DNA of 64,000 nt. It comes from Monoplex corrugatus. Lineage: Eukaryota > Mollusca > Gastropoda > Littorinimorpha > Ranellidae. This document shows positions 46,884 to 60,208 of this stretch, piece after piece. The number at the start of each line of letters is the position of its first letter. The stretch's first letter is position 1. A program made the translations under genes and the position numbers. The notes under the pieces were generated by a model. That model worked only from the letters and a program-made list of their open reading frames with translations. It was not told where the DNA came from and made no database searches. The DNA lies in NCBI GenBank assembly GCA_030674185.1, contig CM060312.1, positions 7,695,132 to 7,759,131 of the forward strand, in the 5' to 3' direction.

Positions 46884-47650
46884 GCATGAAAGCCAAATGT
46901 AAATGCGAAAACACCCAGCATGAAAGCCAGATAGAAACACAGACACACACAAACGTGCGTGTGCGCGCGTGCGCGCGCACACACACACACACACACACAA
47001 TCGCCTAGCAAGAAAGACAAACGGAAACACAAAAACACCTAGCATGAACGCCAAATCGTCATCATCATCATCAGGTGCCCTGCCGCATGGCGTTGGCGAT
47101 CATAGACTTCCATCTGTCTCTATCTCTCGTTGCCCCAGCATCTCCCCCACCCTCCTCATCCCCAGCCTCTCCGCAAGTCCGTCCAGCATTTTCTCCCTGG
47201 GTCTACCCGGTGCTCTCTTTCCCTCCAGCTTTCCTGTTGTGACCAGGTGCTCCAAATCCCCCTTCCTCATAAAATGGCTTATAAATGTTGCCTGTCTTTT
47301 CCTAATCTTCCTTATGAGTGATCTACTTGTGTCTGCCTCCATCAAGACTGTCTCGTTTGTTTTCTTTGCGGTCCATGGAACTCTCAACATTCTTCTTAGA
47401 AACCACATCTCGGCTGCCTCAATCTTGTTCTGGCTTTGCTTGTTGACTGTACAACAGTATTGGTTCTATATAACATTCAAGAACTCTCTTCCTGATGTTA
47501 ATTGATAGGCATTTGTTGGTAGCCAAATGGAAACTCAAAAACACCCAGCATGAAAGCCAAACCAGCATTACGGCCAAATGGAAACATGAAAACACCCAGC
47601 GTGAAAGTTGAATGGAAACAAAACGCCCAGTATAAAAACCAAATCAGTGT
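46884..47650. repeat. ~30-bp minisatellite interrupted by a LINE
   Basis: Units with AAAACACCCAGCATGAAAGCC then AAATGGAAAC lie at 46884-47056 and 47522-47640. A (GC)(CA) tract (46960-46999) lies inside the left part. The LINE copy E sits between the halves. Confidence 0.8.
47057..47521 (-). mobile_element. RTE-like LINE, 5'-truncated (copy E)
   Basis: Minus strand: [40 protein letters not shown] and [19 protein letters not shown], then the 3' end with a (ATG)n tail at 47057-47071. GCCAAAT flanks both sides (47050-47056, 47522-47528), but it also belongs to the host repeat. The ORF is open over its short length, suggesting a recent insertion. Confidence 0.9.
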
Positions 47651-47879
47651 GTGATGGCTTACGAAAACTAGAAAACATAGCATGCACAATCACCACAGAT
47701 GCAGTATACAGATTGTTTAGCAACATTACACCTGCACAATGTGGAACAAATGAAGTGCGTAAATGTTGTGAGAAAACCAAACAAACAAACAAAACAGAAT
47801 AACAAGAAAAGATGGACAACAGGTGTGATTTAGATTGACAGTATATTGTATTGTGTACAAATCTATCCTGTTTTCAAAC

Positions 47880-48247
47880 AAGCTGGTGTATAGGGTGAGG
47901 GAGTCAAAGGGTTAAGTTTTTGCTTTGCTATTTGCTAGCATGATTGACGATGCAGGATGCTGATGGACAGAGTGCGGGAGTCAAAGGGTTAAGGGTGGGG
48001 TAGGTGGTGAGGACTGTTTACAAAATGTGAGTCTTGCATCAGACTTTATCATGAGTCAGGAACGCACCAGTGCCTTTAACCTTTTGACTCCTGCACCATG
48101 TCCACCAATTGCAAAACCTTAACCCTTAGACTCCCTCATCCTGTCCATAGGCGTCCTGCAGGGTAAGAAATGGATGAGTTTTTTGCCCTGCTAACACTGT
48201 TGACAATGGAAGAGGCTGATTGACAGGGTGTAGGAGTCAAAGGGTTA
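47880..48247. mobile_element. Family P elements (copies 6 and 7)
   Basis: First: GCTGGTGTATAGGGTGAGGG, AGTCAAAGGGTTAAGTTTTTG to 47993. Second: from CTTTTGACTCCTGCACCATG (48079) to TAGGAGTCAAAGGGTTAA (48247). Both have opposing arms as in other copies. The interval 48248-48544 is unremarkable. Confidence 0.6.
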
Positions 48248-48544
48248 ATGGATGAGACTTTATTGCAAAATCAAAGTCACTTCTTGTTTTTCACAAATCA
48301 TTTTTCAGTATTTGTGATCATCAGATATAGATCAGTATGATTTGTCAACGTGTCATGTATGTGTCAATGACCATAGTTGATTTCAAAGGTTATAACAGTC
48401 GGACTTGAAAGTCCATCCTTTGTCTGTTTGTGTTGTTTTTGTTTGTTTGTCTGTTGATTTTTTTGTGTACCATGTTTGTTAGGAAGTGCATGAAGACCTG
48501 GTGTCTCTGACTTCAGCCTTCTAATGTTCTGTGGGGGTTACCAC

Positions 48545-49060
48545 ATTTTTCACCCCTGTGAGGATGCCGGGGGCTCTTTCAGTATAAATATTATCCCCAC
48601 CTCCTGGAAATTCTGTGCTAGAAATTTCCTGTTTTCTGTCACTCTTTGTTTCTTTTTTCCTCCTTTACTTTCTGCCATTTCTTCCTTCGTTTTCTGCCTT
48701 ACTAGTCCATTCACCTGTACGTGTTTGATAAAGTCTTATGTACTTTTTCTTAGGACTGGAAATTATGTACATGTATTAAGCGCATTTTGGCTCCAGGGAA
48801 ATGAGATATGCAGAAGCAATCTTGGATAATTTAGGCCTGTTCTTACATGTTTCAGTGTCCTTAGTTATGCTTAAATTTGTATTCGGGTATGTTTTTAAAA
48901 TCCCCTGTGTGATAAATTGGACGGAGTGATCAGTGCCAGGGGCATCCCCTCATATTATGTGTGCAAAATTTGCATTGACTTTGTGTTGTTTTGAATCAGG
49001 TTATAGCCCTGATATGGCTGTACAAAATCGGCTGGGCTTTAAACAGCAATAACAGTAACA
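48545..49060 (+). repeat. Interspersed family M, copy 3
   Basis: Starts GTGAGGATGCCGGGGGCTCT and ends GGTTATAGCCCTGATATGGC, then CGGCTGGGCTTTAAACAGC. The interval 49061-49885 holds no recognised feature. Confidence 0.75.
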
Positions 49061-49885
49061 GTAACCTTGCCTTTACTTGTGGCCAAAAGACCTATCCTGC
49101 AAGTGCAGGAGGCTAAGGCTTTAGATGACCCTTATCCACCTGATGGCTCCACCACAGGTCATGGGCTTTTGTTAAAATGATTTGGAACAGTTTGAATGAC
49201 TTCAGAGAAGCAAGGAAAATGAAAAGCAGGAACAAACATACATCACATAAATAATTAAGATGCAGAAAATGTTTACCTTCAACTTTTAATGTAAACACAC
49301 AACAGTTTAAGAAATACAAAGGCACACATGACACTCGTATCAACATTTTGTATCATAGCGCAGCATAGCACAGGATACAAACACATATGCTCGCATACAC
49401 CTTTGTACTTTTATGCATCAGTACTTAAATTCATGTGATTCAATGGCAATTCATTCATATCACTTGCAAATCAACTGAAAGCACACAACACATATGTACA
49501 CACCGTATAAATAATTTGAAAACTGCTGCCTGATTTATATCAACCAGTCAATACTCACAATTGTGAACACAATCACCATGAAGAAATGGCAAAATTTGTT
49601 CAGAACATGATCTACCATAACTATTATATTCAAAAATTGATTTAGATACCTGCTGCTCCTTTTACATAAAGCATAAAATGAAACACATACTGACAAATCA
49701 CAATGTATACTGACAAATCACTCACAAATGTCTGTACAGTTTGTGTTCTGCCCAAGTAGAGTTGTCAATATAAAAATCATCGCAGGATAATTCCCCTGTT
49801 GGCCTGGTTTTTGTTTTTGTTTTGTTTTGTTTTTACATTCACCAAGTGCATCCTGTGCATAGGTTCTCAGTTGACTGGCTCATGT

Positions 49886-50220
49886 AAACAACAAACTACA
49901 CTTGAACAAACACGAAAGAAGAATAAGAACCGTATTTAATACAACAAAACAAGACAGGCGCAAATTTTCGGCTAACTGGCCTTTGTCAAGCGTAAGATTA
50001 CAAACAAACAAACACTAGATACAAAACATTTTTCTCACATTTTTCTCAAATTTGTTGTATCTAGTGTTTGTTTGTAATCTTAGCTTGACAAAGGCCAGTT
50101 TGGCCGAAAATTTGCGCCTGTCTTGTCTTGTTGTATTAAATCCGGTTCGTATTCTCCTTTCGTGTTTTTTCTGGTTCCTGTTTGCTTGAACGCAGGCAGT
50201 CACACTTGTTTTGGATTACA
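49886..50220. mobile_element. Fold-back element with ~140-bp inverted arms
   Basis: The left arm (about 49895-50033) and right arm (about 50058-50205) are inverted copies. They share ACAAGACAGGCGCAAATTTT, TGGCCTTTGTCAAGC and AAACACTAGATACAA. Each arm also has lineage-specific differences. A related single arm lies at 58865-58990. No ORF is present, so it is non-autonomous. Confidence 0.75.
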
Positions 50221-50329
50221 CTTGAACAATTCAGTCTGACTTTTCCAATGTAAGGATTCATCTGCTTAATTGGGATCTGGTAAGCTATACCACAGCATTA
50301 CTGATACATAAAGGACAAAGACTTATCCT

Positions 50330-51115
50330 TTAACCCTTTGACTCCCACCCCTATCCACCAACTGCAAAAACTTTGACTTCCTCACCCTATCCACCAATTG
50401 CAAAAACTTTGACTCCCTCACCCTATCCACCAACTGCAAAAACTTTGACTCCCTCACCCTATCCACCAATTGCAAAAACTTTGACTCCCTCACCCTATCC
50501 ACCAACTGCAAAAACTTTGACTCCCTCACCCTATCCACCAACTGCAAAAACTTTGACTCCCTCACCTACCAACACTGCAAAAACTTGACTTCCTGCAACC
50601 TATCCACCAACTGCAAAAACTGACTTCCCTACCCTTATCCCACACTCACTATCCCACCAACTGCAAAAACTTTGACTTCCCTCACCCTATCCACCAACTG
50701 CAAAAACTTTGACTCCCTCACCCTATCCACCAACTGCAAAAACTTTGACTCCCTCACCCTATCCACCAACTGCAAAAACTTTGACTCCCTCACCCTATCC
50801 ACCAACTGCAAAAACTTTGACTCCCTCACCCTATCCACCAACTGCAAAAACTTTGACTCCCTCACCCTATCCACCAACTGCAAAAACTTTGACTCCCTCA
50901 CCCTATCCACCAACTGCAAAAACTTTGACTCCCTCACCCTATCCACCAACTGCAAAAACTTTGACTCCCTCACCCTATCCACCAACTGCAAAAACTTTGA
51001 CTCCCTCACCCTATCCACCAGCTTCCTGAAGAAGTCAAAGGGTTAAGTTTTTGATCTGCTAGCGTGGTTGACAATGCAGGATGCTGGTGGACAGAATGCG
51101 GAAGTCAAAGGGTTA
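50330..51115. repeat. 36-bp tandem amplification of a family P arm
   Basis: About 18 copies of a unit with TTTGACTCCCTCACCC, TATCCACCAACTGC and AAAAAC. The array starts in TTTAACCCTTTGACTCC and ends in the opposing arm with GAAGTCAAAGGGTTAA (51029-51047 and about 51100-51115). The array is regular except for 50565-50665, where units are scrambled and shortened. 36 bp is 12 codons, giving long artefact ORFs on both strands. Confidence 0.95.
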
Positions 51116-51767
51116 ATTGAATTTCACTGCTAATGAAGGAAACTCATTCTTTATTTGAATTAAACATTACATCCTCTGCTATTTGATGTTTCTAAATTTG
51201 ATAAAAATTAATTTTTCAGTTCTTACTGTTTGTTTTTGTTTTTCGTTTTTCTTCCCCAACACAGGCAAATAAATACAGCTGGCTTTTTACATAAGGACTC
51301 TGAAAGATACTAGCAATGTACAGAGAAAATGAAGAGAAAGGCGTTCTACCAAGTAATAGTGTCACAATCACGAGATCTGAGCTGTCATATGACAGTTCTC
51401 AATATGCCTGTAATATCTAGACATTCCATTGCAGCTGCTTGGATAGATACAAACATCACAAAATACATAGCGTGCTCTTGACTAATGATGTACAAAACAA
51501 TTTAACACTGAATGTGTGCCCCTGCCCTGAGAAATTTAATATTATCTGATCTGATAAAAGAGTTTTGGTTTGTAAATATACATTAAAAAAGAGAAAGACA
51601 CAAACCTATCTAGATTAATAGCAGTGCACTTCAATTTCAGTTCATTCATCTATGAATTCATATATAATAGCCTCCAATAATCAACTAATTTACTCAGTGT
51701 GAACAATTAGTGTGTGTTTTGTAGACAGACAAACATTCATACATATCTTGTGTGTGTGTGTGTGTGT

Positions 51768-51813
<46 letters not shown>

Positions 51814-52773
51814 TGTGTGTGTGTACTTGTAATATTAGATACATTATTCAATAGGTTCTTTTCATGATCAATTACTCTGCTTAATAATACAGGTACTGAC
51901 AGTAGTTTTCTTTTCTATAAATATACGAGTACTATACAAAATGAATATATCATTTCATTCTATCCAAAACCAGGGGTTAAGCATTTTTTGTTCAGGTGTA
52001 CTGAAGACTGTATACACACAGTTCTTTTCACTAACATTATTTTACATTATTGTGGAATGCAAAAAACTGAACTCTGATTATTATTCAAAAACAGTTCATT
52101 ACTCCAACCTTGAATTTAATTTTACATTTCACTACGGGTTCCTGCAATTTGTCCATTTCATGGTGTAAATTTAATTACAAAGTGCATACAACCAGTTCTG
52201 AGTGTTTTGAACAGTGCTGGTCTGTTCACTAGAGAGGGCAGATTCAATGTAAAATGGTTGAGAGATTAGATGATAATGGCATGAGAGATCAGAACATTTT
52301 CTCCCAGATTTTTTGTTTTCTAAGATTATACAGCAGATATTGTAGTTACTACATACATTCTCTCATGTTAATAATAATTTGATAATAATCATAATTATCT
52401 CAAATGCATGACATGATAAGCACCTGTACTCCTGTACTAAACAATATAAATATTTGTGTTTACCGCATACATTTTCTCATGTCAATAATAATTTAAATTA
52501 TCTTAAATACATAATATATGCAACTGTGCTGAACAATCTAAATTAAGCCCAGAAGTGATACACAATTATTTACATTATTGCTTTACAACAAGTTCACTTT
52601 CTGCATGCACAACCCACACAAACCGGAAAAATGTAACAACACAATACCGCATCAAACTCGAGTCATACCAAGACAACAATTCAAATAAATAAACCCATAA
52701 ATACAAAACCCAGTCAAACATTCTGTAAGTCTACCGTGAATTCAGGAGATGAGTACAGACAACCATTACAAGA
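51116..52773. other. TDG 3' flank; GT microsatellite, otherwise no feature
   Basis: AT-rich sequence, probably including the TDG 3' UTR (minus strand). A (GT)n tract lies at 51751-51825. No other supported feature or clear polyadenylation signal was identified. Confidence 0.5.
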
Positions 52774-55700
52774 TTAATGATGAGAGTCTGGGTCAAGAGG
52801 TTCAGACTTGATTTTCACCGGCGATTTTTCTGCATGATCCGCTGCTGTGGATGTGTTATGCTGGTTAGAGGCCACTACGCTGGGCACTCCCACCATCCCA
52901 AAGTCATGAGAACCTGAGTAAAACTGTGACATGAAGTCCTGGGACATTGAGGTAGTCAAGTTGTTTGCCATGGGGAGAGATGAACCTTGCAGCAGGTGAG
53001 AGGATGTGGAGGCAGTGGGTCTCAGGGAGGTGAAGTCGACTGGGGAGAACGGACTGAAGGGGAAAGTGTTGGGCATCAAGCCTGCAGATTGCTGGAAGGG
53101 ATGGCTGTGACCCTGGTATGTGAGGTGTGAGGGGGTGGTTACATGAGGACTGGACTGCTGTTCTTCAGTTGTTAGTGGATGACCTCTGTTGATGCCTTCT
53201 GCCATTTGTAGGTGATCATTGTATGTTATGAAATGCTGGTTTTCTCCACTCTCACTGGCTTCACCTACAGCACGTGCATCCTCATTCTGTTCTTGCTGAT
53301 CACCTTTCCTTTTGCCCTTACCTCTGCCCCTGCCACGTGCCGTTGCTTCTTTCTTCACCGTCACCCGTGGACCTGAACCTGACTGTGACGTCACACCTCC
53401 CCCCCTGTCATTCTGGTTTCCTGTGATGCCCGCTTCATCAATTTCTTCAGTTTCTGCTGTCAGTCCTGGATTCTCTTTCTTCACAGCTGTCTTCAGCTCC
53501 AGGGTGGGGAAAGTGACTTCTGATTCATCCAAGTGAGGAACGCGACCCACCATGTAGTCCCTCAGTCTCCGCAGGGCCTCATAGAATGGCACTTTGTCAA
53601 TGGCTCTTGGCAGCTGTGAGCATCGTGCACTGGAGGATGGCATGACATAGGCAATCTGCACAGAAGATAAATACATGTATTACACTTACCTGCACAAAAG
53701 ATGCAAGACACAAGCACCTGTCTTGTCTTCCTATCTTAAAAAGCACACACACACACACAAACACATACACACACACACAAACACATACACTCAAACACAC
53801 ATATACACAATCACACACACTCACGTGAACACACACAAAAACACATACACTCACACACACACAAACACATACCCCCACACACATGTTCAAGCAGTCAATT
53901 GCCTTTATGATACTCACAGTATTTGTCCCTTCTATAAACCCGGCCTGCTTTCCAAACGTGAATTTCTTGCTTCCTGAGAAGACTTCATAGATACCTAAAA
54001 CACACAGGTACACAACTTAACAAACACCTCATAGATACCTAAAACACACAGGCACACAACAAAGACCTCACAGATACCTAAAACACACAGGTACACAATT
54101 TAACAAAGGCCTCATTGATATCTAAAACACACAGGTACACAATGTAACAAAGACCTCACAGATACCTAAAACACACAGGTACACAACAAAGACCTCATAG
54201 ATACCTAAAACACACAGGTACACACTTAACAAAGACCTCACAGATACCTAAAACACACAGGTACACAACAAAGACCTCATAGATACCTAAAACACACAGG
54301 TACACAACAAAGACCTCATAGATACCTAAAACACACAGGTACACAACTTAACAAAGACCTCATAGATACCTAAAACACACAGGTACACAACAAAGACCTC
54401 ATAGATACCTAAAACACACAGGTACACAACAAAGACCTCACAGATACCTAAAACACACAGGTACACAACAAAGACCTCATAGATACCTAAAACACACAGG
54501 TACACAACAAAGACCTCACAGATACCTAAAACACACAGGTACACAACAAAGACCTCACAGATACCTAAAACACACAGGTACACAACCTAACAAAGACCTC
54601 ATAGATACCTAAAACACACAGGTACACAACTTAACAAAGACCTCATAGATACCTAAAACACACAGGTACACAACTTAACAAAGACCTCATAGATACCTAA
54701 AACACACAGGTACACAACTTAACAAAGACCTCATAGATACCTAAAACACACAGGTACACAACTTAACAAAGACCTCATAGATACCTAAAACACACAGGTA
54801 CACAACAAAGACCTCATAGATACCTAAAACACACAGGTACACAACTTAACAAAGGCCTCATAGATACCTAAAACACACAGGTACACAACAAAGACCTCAT
54901 AGATACCTAAAACACACAGGTACACAACAAAGACCTCATAGATACCTAAAGCACACAGGTACACAACCTAACAAAGACCTCATAGATACCTAAAACACAC
55001 AGGTACACAACTTAACAAAGACCTCATAGATACCTAAAACACACAGGTACACAACAAAGACCTCATAGATACCTAAAACACACAGGTACACAACAAAGAC
55101 CTCACAGATACCTAAAGCACACAGGTACACAACCTAACAAAGACCTCATAGATACCTAAAACACACAGGTACACAACTTAACAAAGACCTCATAGATACC
55201 TAAAACACACAGGTACACAACTTAACAAAGACCTCATAGATACCTAAAACACACAGGTACACAATTTAACAAAGACCTCATAGATACCTAAAACACACAG
55301 GTACACAACAAAGACCTCATAGATACCTAAAACACACAGGTACACAATTTAACAAAGACCTCACAGATACCTAAAACACACAGGTACACAATTTAACAAA
55401 GACCTCACAGATACCTAAAACACACAGGTACACAATTTAACAAAGACCTCACAGATACCTAAAACACACAGGTACACAATTTAACAAAGACCTCACAGAT
55501 ACCTAAAACACACAGGTACACAATTTAACAAAGACCTCACAGATACCTAAAACACACAGGTACACAATTTAACAAAGACCTCACAGATACCTAAAACACA
55601 CAGGTACACAATTTAACAAAGACCTCACAGATACCTAAAACATAAGCACACAATTTAACAAAGACCTCATAGATACCTAAAACACACAGGTACACAATTT

Positions 55701-58700
55701 AACAACATTAATAATATGAGAGGAACTTGATATCACCAGAAAACTACTAGCAGACATCAATGAGAGCAGTCTAAAATACATCGGCCATGTGTCACGTAGC
55801 AAGAACACAGACCTCACGGCAACCATTTCTCGAGGTTAAATTGAGGCAAAAAGGAAAAAAGGCAGACCTCCAATATCATACATTGAGAACATAACCAACA
55901 TCAGTGGCCTAAATATTCAAGAAATTATCCACAAAAGTGAGACAGAGTGGCTTGGAGGGAGGCGGTGGTGTCAAAGAGTGCAGCGGCCAACACTGAACCT
56001 GGTGACAAGAACATGAGAAGTGCCAGGCCTGCAGGCGACTTCCAATAAAACATGGTACCATGCAATATAATGCAAATGTCTACACAGTCATTTACATCAC
56101 ATGATAACACTGCTTGCTACTGATGGCCACATATACATACACATGCATATACATGCATTTATGCCTTACATTATAACTTAATTATGAACATATACACGGG
56201 AAAATAGATTTACTGATAGCTATGCAGACAAACAGATAAATGAATACGACGATTTTTGTCAAACTGAAAAAAGAAAAGTTTAATATTTATACATCATTAA
56301 TGAAAAGATAGATTTTGTTCATTTTCCAAAATAACTTATATGCAAAATATTAATAAAATCAAAATAAACACTTTTTGTAAAGTTTAGAAAATGAAAAATT
56401 CACTATACATTCATAGATTCGTATTTCATAAGTTCAAAAAATGAAAAGAAAACTGCTCCCCCTCCTTCTCTCAAAATAAAACATAAATAAAATCAAAATA
56501 AACATATTTTTGTACAAAAAAAAAGTTTACAAAATGAAAAACTCACTAAATATACACAGATTTGTATACTATAATTCACAAAATGAAAAAAAAAGTAAAC
56601 CACTCCTCCTCCTCTCTCTCGCTCAAAACAAAAAGTCATATCATTAGATGAAATCAAATGAATAAACACAAAATGAAAAAAAAATAGTAAACTGCTGCCC
56701 CTCCTTTACTCTCTCTCTCTCTCTCAAAAAAAAGTCACATATCATTAGATGAAGTCAATTGAATAAAACCCACCTTTCCCATTGAAGACAGCAATTTTGG
56801 GTTTGTATTCTTTTATTTTATCTATGAGGATGTTCCCTCCTTCTTCAATCTCTTTCCTGAAAAATAATGTCATGAATCTGTAAACACTCATCATCACTCT
56901 GCAGGATGCCTTTTCTGTGTCTATGTTAATCATCTGGATCAAACTTCAAAGCAACTGTCGATCTATCAGAACAAAACAGACACTACAGCATGCCTTACTG
57001 GTATAGCTACTCCCCATCTGTTTGGTTTTGTGTAGTCACAGTCATGGTGATTTCTTCTTTGAATATATTTGTAACAGTAGATTTATACTTAAAATTCATT
57101 ATTTAACAACTATTTGGCAACTTAGATAGAAGTAAATAGATACATACATACACTCACTCACCCCCCCCCCCCACACACACACATACATATGCACACACTC
57201 AAACACATTGGCACACACACACACGTGTTGATAGTGTATGACAGTTAATTAAATGGTTGATATCCATCTCAAGGGTGACTTAAGACACCTGACAACCTTG
57301 GATAGGCAGGTTTGAATCCAGGTGGAGGACAAATTTCTATTTAAAAAAAAATGGTGATAGTAGAAGGGCATCCAGGAGTCATGACCTGGACGCGGCCCGG
57401 TCCCCTTAGAGTGTCAGGAGATAAGGGCCTAAATACTTGCTTGATGGGGTTATCTCCTTTCTCCTTCTGTTCTCCAGCTCTCCCCTGAGTTCCTTACAAC
57501 TAGAGGATACCATACACTATGCTTCCTACTGTAAAATTACTTTGTCATGGAGAATTGAGACTTCACACTGTCACGGAGTCAGCATTATGAAGGAGGTGCC
57601 TATTTCCTCTCCCTTGCTGTTTTACCTTCCCCAACATTAACAACATCAGGTACCTGTTTACAGCAGGGTGGACTTGAGACAACGTACACAAACCTTAGGA
57701 TGCTTCCTGAGCTAGATTTGAACTTAAGCAGACAAATCAGAAGGTGAAGGCTTTATGCTAATCAGACCTGACCAGTAGGGCTGCCTACCCCAAAATTTTG
57801 TTTTCAGGAGCAAAGATCTTTAAAATCAGGAACAGAGCACAACTTTCAGCAACACATCATCAAAACATCCCAAACATTATTTGACAGACTAAGTCACTGT
57901 TTTAATAAAACAACAGAAGATTTCATGAAACTGATCCGGCACTGATCAGCAGTGCTTTCACTCTTTGCACAATGAATCGGCCAATGTCAAAAAGTGGTGC
58001 CATTCTTCAGAAGTAACTGCCGCCATTGTTAGAAAGCTTTGAACAATTCAGCAAAAAGTGTACTTGTACGCTAACATGATGAACAGAAAAAAAACGGTAA
58101 ACTAATTTTTCATAATTTTTTGAGCAGTCGATGAATACGGGTATTTCCAGAATACTATGCTTGTTTTGATGTGAATCTGGAGCAAATACAGGCTCCCAGT
58201 AATGGGTAGGCAGTCCTGGACTAGTTATACAGGAAAACTGAATACAATCCCTCCATGTTACATTTTATATCATTAAGCCTTTGACTCCCTCAGCCTATCC
58301 ACTAGCATCCTGCTTTGTCAACCATGACTGCAAAGCAAAACTTTAACCCTCTGACTCCCACACCCTGCAGGAAGCTAGTGGACAGGCTGAAAGAGTCAAA
58401 GGGTTAATTTTTTGCTGGTGGTGGACAGGGTGAAAGAGTCAAAGGGTCAAACATCACAGAGAAAGAATGTTCCCAACTTTTTGAGATCAGCACTGCCTCT
58501 GGATGTCCTGGCACAGATGTTGGTGAAGCCGATGCCATACTCCTGCAGTTTAATGTCATCGTAACAGTTCATGGGCTGAGGCACCAGGCCTGACAGGTAC
58601 AGACACTTCCCTGCACACACAACACTGTACTGTATCAACATAACATATGCAGACACAGATGAACTCATTTGCAGTGAAGCGCATCACCTATGTGCATACT

Positions 58701-60177
58701 GACGTCACTGTTCACGATGCACATCTCCTGATGTGCCCATGATTAGAATATATTTGTGGCGTTTGTCAAGATAATGGGAACTAACTACAAGCATGCAGAG
58801 GAATCATGTCTGTATAAGTTTGTTGTCTCCTGTAGACCACAGCCTGATTATCAACGGAGATGTCTTTGAAATCCAAAACAAGTGTGACTGCCCACGTTCA
58901 AGCAAACAGGAACCAGAAAAAACATGAAAGAAGAATAAGAACGTGTGTTTGATACAACAAGACAAGATAGGCACTGATTTTCTGAGCCACAGTTACACAA
59001 AATATTGTCATGCTACCAGAAAATGGGGACTGTAACTTGTTTCTTGTCATAACAGAGGGCTGGTGTTATTCTAAATAAACACTTTAAAATGCACTCACAA
59101 AAATGGTTCCCAGGACCAGCATAATGGTGCCCAATGTAGGCTGCAAACAGGCCAGGGTTGATCCCAATCTGGACACATGCATACACACACACACACACAC
59201 ACACACATACGCACACACGCACATATGCATACACACGTAGCGCGCGCACCATGCACACCCACGCACACACACATACTTTAACTAGCTTCATCACAATGAA
59301 AAAAAACCCTCAAAAACTTAACAAAATTAACATATTTACTTACTTTAACAAGGCAGACACAACTTTTTAATGCAAAGGTCAAATATTTCTAAAAACAACA
59401 ACAACAACAACAGCAAAACACACACACACATAGTTTTAGTGCTAAACTCATTATGAATAGTAGAAAAATACATTTTAAAAATATTGACACCAATCAATTT
59501 ATGGCGCACGTGTGTCAGCAGATATCAAAATGTTTAAACAAGGATTTTTCAGTTGTATATGAATGAAACATTGCCAAACACAAATCAAAGTCTTGCCATC
59601 AGCAGTGGGAGTTAGCTCAATAAAACCATATCACTGTTGATTTACAATGAGGATATCTACTTCTATGTCAACCAGGCCACACTACTCTATATATAATAAA
59701 ACCATATCAAAAGACTTACAATGAGGATGTCCAGATTGTGGGCTAGCCTGTCTGGCAGTGTCCTGAGAAGCACCTCCTCTTCAGGCATTCCATTGAAACG
59801 ATCAATCTTACGCTTTTTCTTCTCCACTGGCATGTGGTCTGTGATCAGCTCTTGCTTCACCGTCCCATTTTTTGTCTTTTTGCTGCTGCAACATGAGGCT
59901 GAGATCATCAAAACTTTACTTTCATTTGCAGCAAACATTTTACTGGAAGTACTGACATAACATTTACAAAAAGACTGTTTCCATACCTTACCTCTTTAGA
60001 AATGCAAGTCTTTGTATACATGTATGAAATAATTCATCAGAGAGACATAATGCATTCATGCACATAATTCAAGGATATGCCCCTAGTGCATTAACCACTC
60101 CATCCAACTTATCACTAGGGGATTTAAAAAATAAAACCAAGCCTGAATAGAAATGTAAATGTAACTAAGGACACTAT

Positions 60178-60208
<31 letters not shown>

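Noticed and set aside
50323..51046. Repetitive ORFs (RESKFLQLVDRV, PSPYPPTAKTLT) on both strands
   Set aside because: 36-bp tandem repeat artefacts.
54326..54583. Minus ORF repeating [12 protein letters not shown] as a possible repeat protein
   Set aside because: It is the TDG intron 5 array read through; the peptide echoes exon 6, but no evidence shows it is translated.
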